A DNA stretch of 18,330 nucleotides, from contig JAYVMU010000018.1 in NCBI GenBank assembly GCA_043758775.1, forward strand, positions 1-18,330. The letters run 5' to 3'. Within the stretch, counting starts at the first letter, position 1. Every line of letters begins with the position of its first letter. The position numbers were made by a program, and so were the translations under genes. This DNA comes from JACMMS01 sp043758775. Its GTDB lineage: Bacteria; Pseudomonadota; Gammaproteobacteria; Burkholderiales; Methylophilaceae. This document shows, in pieces, positions 1-6,650 of the stretch. The notes under the pieces are model-generated. The model did not search any database, was not told the origin of the DNA, and worked only from the letters and a program-made list of their open reading frames with translations.

Positions 1-70
1 AAGTCCATAACGTGGCAACAATATCTAGTCGTCAAAATCCTAAAGGCTGAATAAAGCATTAGCACTTACG

Positions 71-763
71 TCAATACGGTATTGGGCGGATGCTTACCAA
101 TAATCTGAACGTAACTGTATTTAATTCTATAAATTGTACTTTGTCCATCGCATCCCTAAATACTAATAAATACGTGGCTTCTAACTTGGATGGCTTAAAT
201 TTCTGTGAAATTTTGTGAACGGGATAATCGTATTGTAATAATGCACAGGCCGCAGCTAGCTTGGGCTGGCATTCAAGCAAATTGCCATCAAGATTAATTG
301 CCGCGCTGTCAATTTCTGCATCACTCGTACTAAGCGCCAGTTCTATCCATTCATAATGCGCAAGCTGATTGAGAAAAATAGGCAGATGATTGGTGGCAGG
401 CATCACTTTTAAATACTTTAAAAACTCCTGCGGAATTTCTCTGAAAATTGGTGTTTGTGCTTGGTGATGAATAAAAAAATCACGCACTAGTTTTTGCCAA
501 ACACGCTTGTCCAGTACCCTTTGTGCAATTGGAAAACAGGCGGAAACAGAATCCAGAAGATTGTTAAAAACAATCTCAGTATAAATCGCCATGCCTTTTG
601 CAGAAACTTTGGCAGGTATGGGTGAAAGTTTAGGTTGGCGTAAATGCTGTATAAACGCCAATTGATAACGCTGGAATTCTAGCAAGTTATCTTTGTTCGC
701 ATTCACTTGCTCAGATTCAGGCCGTGTATTGGCGGCGCTTTGCTTCAATTTCTTTGGTCTCAT
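71..763 (-). CDS. bufC: DUF2063 family protein, partner of the DUF692 RiPP enzyme (BufC/HvfC type)
   Basis: This 230-residue protein has the DUF2063 N-terminal pattern: an amphipathic helix (LLEFQRYQLAFIQHLRQ), then a YTEIVFNNLLDSVSACFP segment and a WQKLVRDFF helix. Family members partner a DUF692 enzyme and are thought to present the precursor peptide to it. The gene follows the DUF692 gene and overlaps its end by 47 bp in another frame, which implies translational coupling. I chose the ATG at 763 because a GTGGA stretch sits about 7 bases upstream. An ATG at 781 would give six more residues and a 65-bp overlap with no better ribosome-binding site. The C-terminus (VSIRPIPY) looks short for the family and may be natural or the result of a small frameshift. 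Family identity is fairly secure; the exact role is inferred. Confidence 0.8.
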   Translation of the reverse strand: MRPKKLKQSAANTRPESEQVNANKDNLLEFQRYQLAFIQHLRQPKLSPIPAKVSAKGMAIYTEIVFNNLLDSVSACFPIAQRVLDKRVWQKLVRDFFIHHQAQTPIFREIPQEFLKYLKVMPATNHLPIFLNQLAHYEWIELALSTSDAEIDSAAINLDGNLLECQPKLAAACALLQYDYPVHKISQKFKPSKLEATYLLVFRDAMDKVQFIELNTVTFRLLVSIRPIPY

Positions 764-1658
764 TAAACATTCCACTGCCATATACTGCTTGTAATTCGGC
801 TATTTTATCGACTTCTTTAATCAAAATTTCTAGCGGTGGAATATTCGTATCGCGTTCTAATAAAGTTGGGAATTTTCCGTAGAGTTGATAAGCCTCAATA
901 AGTAATGCCCAAACTGGGTCAATGATATCTTCACCGTGTGTATCAATCAGTAAATTTGGAATCTCTTGCAGATGCCCAGCGACATGGCTGTAGACGATGC
1001 GATTCCCAGGAATGCCACGTAAAAATGCGTGTGGGTCAAAGCCAAAATTGACACTATTCACGTAAATATTATTGACATCTAGGTGTAGGTCACAATCGGC
1101 TTCACTCAGTACAGCATTCAAGAATGTGAGTTCATCCATCGTAGAAATAGGCGCTGCAGCATAAAACGAGGTGTTCTCTACCGCAATGCGTTGTTCTAAA
1201 ATATCTTGCGTCTGGCGTATGCGTTTTGCAACGTAATGCACTGCTTCTTCAGTAAATGGAATAGGTAGTAAATCGTACAAATAACCACGTTGGCCATGAT
1301 TAAGTTCGCCTTTGACATCAGTGCAATAACTTAAATGTTCGGTATAAAGCGAGATTTTATGGGTGTTTAAGAAAGTTTTAATTTGCTTTAAAAAATGTTC
1401 GTTTAGCGGATCGGGGCCTCCTAGTGATAAACATAAGCCATGACAGACGATTGAGTAACGCTCTGTAAACCAAGCTAAATCTTTAGCGGTTTTACCGCCA
1501 GCACCTATCCAGTTTTCTGGGGCGATTTCAAGGAAATCGATATTTTGAATTATTTTCTGCCCATACAGGCTCTGAATTTGGGGTATTAGCTCACGCTTCA
1601 ACCCCAATCCAGAACCTGTAATGCTATTGGTTACAGATGTCTTATTTAGTAGCGGCAT
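717..1658 (-). CDS. bufB: DUF692 family multinuclear non-heme iron oxidase (MNIO), RiPP-modifying enzyme (BufB/HvfB type)
   Basis: This 313-residue TIM-barrel-type protein of the DUF692/MNIO family uses an iron cluster to oxidise precursor-peptide cysteines to heterocyclic products. Visible ligand-type motifs, numbered from the chosen start, are His73 (CHGLCLSLGG), Glu107-His108 (TEHLSY), Glu161 (VENTSF), Asp194 (HLDVNN), His225 and His229 (YSHVAGH), Asp239 and His241 (DTHGED) and Glu268 (LLERD). The open frame extends upstream to 1772, but that part reads the precursor gene in another frame and is a basic, low-complexity string, so I start at the ATG at 1658. That leaves a 17-bp overlap with the precursor gene and fits the family, whose conserved part begins near GSGLGLKRE. 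The substrate is inferred to be the peptide encoded immediately upstream. Confidence 0.9.
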   Translation of the reverse strand: MPLLNKTSVTNSITGSGLGLKRELIPQIQSLYGQKIIQNIDFLEIAPENWIGAGGKTAKDLAWFTERYSIVCHGLCLSLGGPDPLNEHFLKQIKTFLNTHKISLYTEHLSYCTDVKGELNHGQRGYLYDLLPIPFTEEAVHYVAKRIRQTQDILEQRIAVENTSFYAAAPISTMDELTFLNAVLSEADCDLHLDVNNIYVNSVNFGFDPHAFLRGIPGNRIVYSHVAGHLQEIPNLLIDTHGEDIIDPVWALLIEAYQLYGKFPTLLERDTNIPPLEILIKEVDKIAELQAVYGSGMFNETKEIEAKRRQYTA

Positions 1659-1938
1659 CTGCTTTGGCTGCGTTTGCATGACATGAACCATCTTTCGCTT
1701 TTTTCTCTGCACTGCATGAGCCATCTGCGGTCTTACTCTCAGTTGCTTGAGCGGCTTTCTTCTTATTAGCACTGCATTTGCCGTCTTTCATTTTTGTGTC
1801 AGCATCTGCCACCATATAACCCGAAGATAGTGATTTTGCAGCGAATGGGTTTTCTGCTGCATGCACTGTCGTTGCTGCGATTGATAGTGCAAATGCGCCG
1901 CCTACTGCTAATGCCAATGTTTTTGTTGTTGTGTTCAC
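1642..1938 (-). CDS. bufA: Secreted three-cysteine RiPP precursor (bufferin/HvfA-like)
   Basis: This 98-residue peptide has a Sec-type signal sequence: basic start, hydrophobic core from about residue 8, and likely cleavage after VHA at residue 27. The mature N-terminus (AENPFAAKSLSSGYM) matches the style of HvfA/BufA2 precursors. A Lys/Ala-rich tail follows with Cys55, Cys75 and Cys86, each inside a repeated DG-[KS]-C-[SH]-A unit. It lies between the anti-sigma gene and the DUF692 gene, whose product is expected to modify these cysteines. The start is GTG (1936-1938) preceded by AAAGAAA. Known relatives typically carry EGKCG repeats, so Ser or His after the cysteine is a variant. Family assignment is good; the chemistry of the product and copper binding are inferred. 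Confidence 0.85.
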   Translation of the reverse strand: MNTTTKTLALAVGGAFALSIAATTVHAAENPFAAKSLSSGYMVADADTKMKDGKCSANKKKAAQATESKTADGSCSAEKKAKDGSCHANAAKADAATK

Positions 1939-1968
1939 GGTTATTTCTTTAAATTAAATTAGTTTTGA

Positions 1969-1997
1969 ATAGATAAAGCCAAGCTAGTTTTATCTAT
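1969..1997. repeat. Inverted repeat between the anti-sigma and precursor genes
   Basis: Perfect 9-bp arms, ATAGATAAA at 1969-1977 and TTTATCTAT at 1989-1997, flank an 11-base spacer. The element lies 31 bp upstream of the precursor start and 20 bp downstream of the anti-sigma stop. No U-tract follows on the transcribed (minus) strand, so a full terminator is unlikely. It could be an RNA hairpin that sets the precursor level relative to the sigma/anti-sigma genes, or an operator. The role is unproven. Confidence 0.5.
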
Positions 1998-2017
1998 CGC
2001 TGCCTTATTTATGCTAC

Positions 2018-2272
2018 TCACTCGTGATTAGATTCAATCATTTTTTGTATGCGCTCTTTTGCTTGTAACGGTAGCTGTATAGTTTCGTCGTTTTCTGTTT
2101 GTTTTATTAGGCCTTTAATAGCTAAACGCAGCATATAAAGCTGTTGTTTAAAACGCTTGCAGACATCACATATTAATAAATGCAGACGTAATTTAAGTCT
2201 TTCAGAAAAAGACAGGTGCTGATCCAATGACTTTGAAATAAGCTGGCTGGCACGTTTACAAGAAATAATCAT
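2018..2272 (-). CDS. Zinc-finger (ZAS/zf-HC2) anti-sigma factor
   Basis: This 84-residue protein lies 19 bp downstream of the ECF sigma gene and is co-directional with it. The N-terminus has the anti-sigma zinc-finger pattern: Cys5, then CKRASQLISKSLD, and later His31-x3-Cys35-x2-Cys38 (HLLICDVC). Such domains bind zinc and hold the cognate ECF sigma factor inactive until a redox or metal signal arrives. No transmembrane segment is visible, so it is probably cytosolic. Next to a cysteine-peptide operon it probably gates that operon's expression. The function follows from the motif and the gene pair. Confidence 0.85.
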   Translation of the reverse strand: MIISCKRASQLISKSLDQHLSFSERLKLRLHLLICDVCKRFKQQLYMLRLAIKGLIKQTENDETIQLPLQAKERIQKMIESNHE

Positions 2273-2291
2273 TTTGTATCCACACCTCTCA

Positions 2292-2861
2292 TTAAGTTAG
2301 CCAATTTATCTCTAAGCATTTTCTCAGTCCCATCCGAGCCCTATACAACATAACCCAAGCATTAGTCGGGCTGATATCGAGTCCCTTACAAATTTGTTCG
2401 TTGTCGTCTTCGTGTACATCACGTAATAAAAACAAATTAGCTAATTTTTTAGGTAATTTATCCATACAATTTTGTAGAATGGCTAAAAATTGCTTTTGTT
2501 CCAATGCATTTTCAGGAATACCCCAATCTTGTGGCGCTTCAGACCAATGGCCTGAGTGGTCAAAAAACTCATCCATATCTGGGTCCTCATAGGCAATTTT
2601 TTCGACATCTTCAACGGATTGCTCACGACTTTGTTTACGTATCAAATCGATTATTTTGTGTTTTAAAATACCTGTAAGCCAGGTGCGCGGGGTTGATTGC
2701 TCAGAAAAGTTAGGACTTTTAATGGCGGCTAAAAATGTTTCTTGTACCACGTCTTCTGCCAGATGTGGGTCACGCAGACGTCCTAGTGCGAAGCGATACA
2801 GATAGTCACCGTGGGCGTTAAGCCAGTCATGTTCATTTTGAGCTGTTTTATTTTGTGTCAT
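2292..2861 (-). CDS. ECF-family RNA polymerase sigma factor
   Basis: This 189-residue sigma-70 family protein has only regions 2 and 4. Region 2 spans about residues 18-78 (LYRFALGRLRDPHLAEDVVQ, then a STPRTWLTGILKHKIIDLIRK core-binding stretch read in two parts). Region 4 spans about 130-185 (LPKKLANLFLLRDV, then SPTNAWVMLYRARMGLR as the helix-turn-helix). An acidic linker (residues 80-120) joins them. It heads the row sigma, anti-sigma, precursor, DUF692, DUF2063, and presumably transcribes that row including itself. A comparable ECF/anti-sigma arrangement next to DUF692 and DUF2063 genes is known in Neisseria. I could not identify a convincing ECF promoter upstream, so autoregulation is inferred. 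Confidence 0.92.
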   Translation of the reverse strand: MTQNKTAQNEHDWLNAHGDYLYRFALGRLRDPHLAEDVVQETFLAAIKSPNFSEQSTPRTWLTGILKHKIIDLIRKQSREQSVEDVEKIAYEDPDMDEFFDHSGHWSEAPQDWGIPENALEQKQFLAILQNCMDKLPKKLANLFLLRDVHEDDNEQICKGLDISPTNAWVMLYRARMGLRKCLEINWLT

Positions 2862-2894
2862 AGCGCTTGCTAATGTGGCGTGGATAATAAGTTG

Positions 2895-2916
2895 GTTATT
2901 GAATAGCGTTATTGAA
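2895..2916. repeat. Short direct repeat upstream of the ECF sigma gene
   Basis: GTTATTGAA occurs at 2895-2903 and again at 2908-2916, a 13-bp period, 34 bp upstream of the sigma start. It may be part of a regulator or promoter site, but two copies of a 9-mer in AT-rich DNA are weak evidence. Confidence 0.3.
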
Positions 2917-2959
2917 GCATAAAATGGTGGGAATGTGCTTGTTTATTCAGTTTGCTTAT

Positions 2960-3394
2960 TCATAGTAACTTTTTGCTGCATAACTGCATATAGTGTTCGG
3001 CATCCAATGGTTGTTGATTGCGTTGTGCCTGCCAGATAGTTTCTGCTAAACAATCTAACAAATCATGCTGCGCATCATGCGCATCCTGATGATGTGACAA
3101 TAGTTGCTGGTAAATGTTAGCGATGCCGATTGGCTGATTAATACTGATTTGTTCTAGTACGGACAAATGTAAACTCATATGCAGAAAAGGGTTGGCTTCT
3201 CCCATTTCAGGAAAGTACTGCTGATGCATAAAGCGCGCAGAGTCATCCAGTATCGCGTGATATTCAGGATGCATCTGCATGACTTGCACGCCAATGGTTT
3301 CAACGCCTTCTAATACTTGGTTTTGTTTGAACTTACGCCAGGTATTAAAGAAGAAATCACGTACTTGGTCACGACTAGGATTAAATAAACTCAT
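2960..3394 (-). CDS. DUF1841 family protein
   Basis: This 144-residue soluble protein opens with FNPSRDQVRDFFFNTWRKF, the hallmark start of the DUF1841 family found in beta- and gammaproteobacteria. Further conserved-looking elements are HPEYHAIL (about residues 42-49) and a HMSLHLSVLEQ helix (about 72-82). The family has no established function. The gene starts 5 bp after the FIST-domain gene ends, so the two are probably cotranscribed. A 98-bp gap then separates it from the ECF sigma gene, where a new transcription unit probably begins. No signal peptide or membrane segment is seen. Confidence 0.85.
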   Translation of the reverse strand: MSLFNPSRDQVRDFFFNTWRKFKQNQVLEGVETIGVQVMQMHPEYHAILDDSARFMHQQYFPEMGEANPFLHMSLHLSVLEQISINQPIGIANIYQQLLSHHQDAHDAQHDLLDCLAETIWQAQRNQQPLDAEHYMQLCSKKLL

Positions 3395-3399
3395 GTTAT

Positions 3400-4569
3400 T
3401 TAATCTGCCTTAAATAAGCCTAATACGGCAGAGTATTGTAACAACTCATTTTTACCATTGATGGGGGCAATTTCGCCATTGCCATAAAAGCCGATGAATG
3501 GCATGCTGGGATACATTCCGCGTAATTGCAGCAAATCTTTGTCTAGACTGCCGTACAAGTATGGTCCACGGCCTAAGCAGGAAAACAGTAAACCAAAATC
3601 TGGTGCGGTTTTAGCTAGTGATTTGCCCAAATCTAGAGCGGTTTTTTTAAAGTCAGTTTCTGCTGCATCTACATCGCGAATTGCCCAACATAGCCACTGG
3701 TTTTCATTTAAGCATTTAGCTAAGGTGATGCTGTTATCTGTTTCATCACAGCCGATAATGGTGGCTTGATTGTAATTGCCATGATGAATCAGGTCGATGT
3801 CATCTGAGTATACGGCTATTAATTGATGATATGGAATGGCTTCGTAGTTGTTATCTATTTGGCGATGATTTTGGATGTAAGCCCTTTGCAGGCTAGCCAA
3901 AGCGCTTTCATTATCCACTGTATGGATATCATACTTATTACAGTGCGTAATACGCTGTGGGGTGCTTAAAAAACGTAAGCCGTGTGTAGCGGCAACTACG
4001 CCACGAGTATGTTTGAGTGTGATTTCACTAAGACCTTGCACGTTACCTTTACCATTTTCCCATACCGAGAAAGGGCCATGTCCAATTGCATCTCCCGATA
4101 CTCCACCAAAACGTATCCCTTTATTATTCAGCCAAGTGGTGTTGATGGCGTTAGGTGCAGTGAGCGTAAGTAATAATTGATTATCGCTGGGTTCATGAAC
4201 ATTTTCCAGGCTAACATCGCCAGCAAACACCATCGCGGCGGCGGCGGGGCAATCCAACACCCAGTCTTCATCCGTAAAAATTCCGGTAGCAGAGCAGCCG
4301 ATAATTTGTGTGCATCTAGCTGTTTTAGCGGCTGCTTTAATGGCAGATTGCGGGTCGTTAGCGAATTCAGAGGTTAAAAACAACAACACACTGCTGGCGG
4401 TACTGATATTCGCTTTTTGCATGGCGGTTGTCACCGCTTGTGTAACCAACCGTGCGGCTAAGTCCGTGGTTGCTTTGTTTGTAGGGGATTTGTTAAGGCT
4501 GGTTTCTCCAGCCGTAGCTAAACCTGTTGCAACTTTTAATGACGATTTTTTTAACGGGTTAATTTTCAC
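3400..4569 (-). CDS. FIST signal-transduction domain protein (FIST_N plus FIST_C)
   Basis: This 389-residue protein has a roughly 25-residue basic leader followed by FIST_N (about residues 35-235: SSVLLFLTSEF, IIGCSATGIFTDEDW, RFGGVSGDA) and FIST_C (about 240-385, ending GFYGNGEIAPINGKNELL). FIST domains are predicted to bind small ligands such as amino acids and often occur in signalling proteins; here the domain stands alone without a kinase or cyclase output. No transmembrane helix is visible. The gene begins 20 bp after nth ends and leads into the DUF1841 gene, so it may be the distal part of the rnf-nth transcript. The domain call is confident; the physiological role is unknown. Confidence 0.88.
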   Translation of the reverse strand: MKINPLKKSSLKVATGLATAGETSLNKSPTNKATTDLAARLVTQAVTTAMQKANISTASSVLLFLTSEFANDPQSAIKAAAKTARCTQIIGCSATGIFTDEDWVLDCPAAAAMVFAGDVSLENVHEPSDNQLLLTLTAPNAINTTWLNNKGIRFGGVSGDAIGHGPFSVWENGKGNVQGLSEITLKHTRGVVAATHGLRFLSTPQRITHCNKYDIHTVDNESALASLQRAYIQNHRQIDNNYEAIPYHQLIAVYSDDIDLIHHGNYNQATIIGCDETDNSITLAKCLNENQWLCWAIRDVDAAETDFKKTALDLGKSLAKTAPDFGLLFSCLGRGPYLYGSLDKDLLQLRGMYPSMPFIGFYGNGEIAPINGKNELLQYSAVLGLFKAD

Positions 4570-4589
4570 GTGGTTATTCTTAATCTTTT

Positions 4590-5222
4590 TTACAATTCTT
4601 TTGCTGGGTATTCACATACATGTTGAATGACACATACAGCACATTTGGGTTTGCGCGCAGTGCAGATGTAACGACCATGAAGAATAAGTAAATGGTGCGC
4701 ATCTTTTAGATAAGCCTTAGGTACTGCTTTCATCAGATTCTTTTCGACTTCCAGCGGTGTTTTACCCGGCGCTAACTTGGTGCGGTTGCCTAATCTGAAT
4801 AAATGCGTATCAACGGCTATCGTGGCTTGCCCAAACGCAGTGTTGAGTATGACGTTAGCAGTTTTACGGCCAACGCCAGCGAGCTTTTCCAGAGCTTCAC
4901 GTGTATCAGGTACTTCGCCATTATGAAAATCAATTAACTGCTTGCAAGTGGTAATGACATTTTTTGCCTTGGTTCGATATAAGCCTATGCTTTTTATGTA
5001 GCTTTCCAGACCAGCCACACCTAAGTCGAAAATGGCTCGTGGCGTATTGGCTACCGCAAAAAGTTTAGTGGTAGCAATGTTCACGCCTTTATCGGTAGCC
5101 TGCGCCGATAGAATTACCGCAACTAGTAACTCAAATGTACTGTTGTGATGGAGCTCGGTGGTTGGGTTTGGAGTGGCCGCACTCAAGCATTTAAATAGTT
5201 CCAGCCGTTTAGCAGCGTTCAT
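4590..5222 (-). CDS. nth: Endonuclease III, base-excision DNA glycosylase/AP lyase
   Basis: This 210-residue enzyme removes oxidised pyrimidines from DNA and nicks the resulting abasic site. The helix-hairpin-helix (LAGVGRKTANVIL) carries catalytic Lys120, followed by Asp138 in AVDTHLFR. The C-terminal [4Fe-4S] cluster pattern Cys187-x6-Cys194-x2-Cys197-x5-Cys203 is intact. The length matches the E. coli enzyme (211). It sits 49 bp downstream of rnfE, the same rnf-nth linkage known from E. coli (rsxE-nth), so it is likely cotranscribed with rnf. All key residues are present and the call is secure. Confidence 0.97.
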   Translation of the reverse strand: MNAAKRLELFKCLSAATPNPTTELHHNSTFELLVAVILSAQATDKGVNIATTKLFAVANTPRAIFDLGVAGLESYIKSIGLYRTKAKNVITTCKQLIDFHNGEVPDTREALEKLAGVGRKTANVILNTAFGQATIAVDTHLFRLGNRTKLAPGKTPLEVEKNLMKAVPKAYLKDAHHLLILHGRYICTARKPKCAVCVIQHVCEYPAKEL

Positions 5223-5271
5223 ACTTTAACTAGGTTTTTTTGTGGTGCGCTGAGATTTATCAGAATTAATT

Positions 5272-5952
5272 TTAATGTGCGTCGGCTGGTTTCATTGCTG
5301 CTGTAGTAGCGAGTGATACTTTGTTTTTGCGTACTTCAAACCAGTTGCGTCCAGCAATGAGCAAGCCTAGACCTATAAAGGCGCCTGGAGGTAATACGGC
5401 AAGTAGAAAGCCGTGATAATCCGGCACAGTGAGCATGAATTGCTTGGCAGCAGGGCCAAAGACTAAATCTAAGCCAGATAGAAACGTGCCTTTGCCGACG
5501 AACTCACGTAAGCCGCCTAATAAAGCCAACACTAAAGATAAACCAAAACCCATGGAGAATCCATCCAGCATAGAAGGAACCGTACTGTTTTTTGCAGCAA
5601 AAGATTCTACACGCGCAAGCACGATGCAGTTGGTGACGATAAGTGGAATGAAAATACCCAATGCGTCATAGAGCGGTTTTGATCCGGCATGGATGAGTAA
5701 ATCGGTGACTGTAACCAGTGTGGCAATGACTAGAATAAATACGGGCACGCGTATTTCAGCAGGTATAAAGCGGCGAATTGGTGAAACTGCACCATTAGAT
5801 AAGGCCATGACGAACGCAGTGGCTAAGCCTAAGCTCATGCCATTCACCGCAGACGTGGTGACGGCCAACGTGGGGCAAAGGCCCAGCAATTGTACTACAC
5901 CGGTATTTTGCTTCCATAAGCCATTTTTAATAATCTCTTGGTACATCGCCAT
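5272..5952 (-). CDS. rnfE: Rnf complex subunit E, integral membrane protein
   Basis: This 226-residue hydrophobic protein with about six membrane segments is homologous to RsxE/NqrD. Cys26 (LLGLCPTLAV) and Cys109 (LIVTNCIVL) lie in the two inverted half-repeats. In this family such cysteines, together with those of RnfA, hold an iron-sulfur centre inside the membrane. Rnf couples electron flow between ferredoxin and NAD(H) to Na+ or H+ translocation. The start at 5952 is supported by AAAGGA about 8 bases upstream. It is the last rnf gene before nth. The C-terminal about 30 residues are cytosolic and Ala-rich. Confidence 0.95.
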   Translation of the reverse strand: MAMYQEIIKNGLWKQNTGVVQLLGLCPTLAVTTSAVNGMSLGLATAFVMALSNGAVSPIRRFIPAEIRVPVFILVIATLVTVTDLLIHAGSKPLYDALGIFIPLIVTNCIVLARVESFAAKNSTVPSMLDGFSMGFGLSLVLALLGGLREFVGKGTFLSGLDLVFGPAAKQFMLTVPDYHGFLLAVLPPGAFIGLGLLIAGRNWFEVRKNKVSLATTAAMKPADAH

Positions 5953-6003
5953 TTTACTATCCTTTTCTCAGCCATTATATTGACCTAGATTTTTTGCTTT
6001 TTA

Positions 6004-6639
6004 CTATTGCGCCGCCGCGTCAGAAAAGAGTTTATTTTTGTTGATTTGGAAATACTGCAATGCGTTAGCCACTGCTTTAACGACCGCACGCGGTGTGATG
6101 GTCGCACCTGCCATGTAATCAAATTTGCCGTCATCTTTCTTTACATGCCATAGTGGCAGGGCAGTTTTTGCTAGCGACTCATTATCAAACTGCTTGATCC
6201 ACTTACTATGCAATATATCAATATAATCACCTAAGCCAGGGGTTTCCTTGTGCGCTAACACACGTACACCGCTCAATGTGCCGTCTGCGCGAATTGCAAT
6301 CAGTAGTTTTATATCACCGCTATAACCATCGGGCGCAATCGCTTCAAGTATTAAAGCTGCAGGCTTATTATTGATTTTGGCACGATTTATTTCAATTGGT
6401 TCTTTATTACCTAAAAGTGCATCGGGCCCGACTTTAATCGCATCTTTAAGTAAATCATTATCGTGCATGCTATCTGGCATGATTTGACGGAATAAACTTA
6501 AACGCGCTTCGGCTTCACTTTTAGCAATAGGTGCAAGTGTAGTAGCGTAGATATAAGCCAGCAGCCAAGTACCTGCAATAGAAAATACAATAAGTAAGCC
6601 TGCTGTTTTAAGCGCATGAGTAATTATGGTTTTAGGCAT
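6004..6639 (-). CDS. rnfG: Rnf complex subunit G, covalent-FMN electron carrier
   Basis: This 211-residue protein has one N-terminal membrane helix (about residues 12-33) and a periplasmic FMN_bind domain. The motif at 177-182 is AGATIT, where the usual first residue is Ser or Thr; Thr182 is the expected phosphoester attachment point for FMN. The KETPGLGDYI segment (131-140) is also typical. It passes electrons across or along the membrane between RnfD and the rest of the complex. The gene begins 11 bp after rnfD ends. The Ser-to-Ala change at the motif's first position does not remove the attachment residue. Confidence 0.95.
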   Translation of the reverse strand: MPKTIITHALKTAGLLIVFSIAGTWLLAYIYATTLAPIAKSEAEARLSLFRQIMPDSMHDNDLLKDAIKVGPDALLGNKEPIEINRAKINNKPAALILEAIAPDGYSGDIKLLIAIRADGTLSGVRVLAHKETPGLGDYIDILHSKWIKQFDNESLAKTALPLWHVKKDDGKFDYMAGATITPRAVVKAVANALQYFQINKNKLFSDAAAQ

Positions 6640-6650
6640 ATTGTTTCACT

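Noticed and set aside
1659..1772. N-terminal extension of the DUF692 protein up to 1772
   Set aside because: It is the precursor gene read in another frame, basic and low-complexity, and the DUF692 family begins near the ATG at 1658.
4310..4630. 106-residue hydrophobic open frame opposite the FIST gene start
   Set aside because: It is antisense to an intact FIST protein and crosses into the end of nth. No ribosome-binding site or family resemblance was seen.
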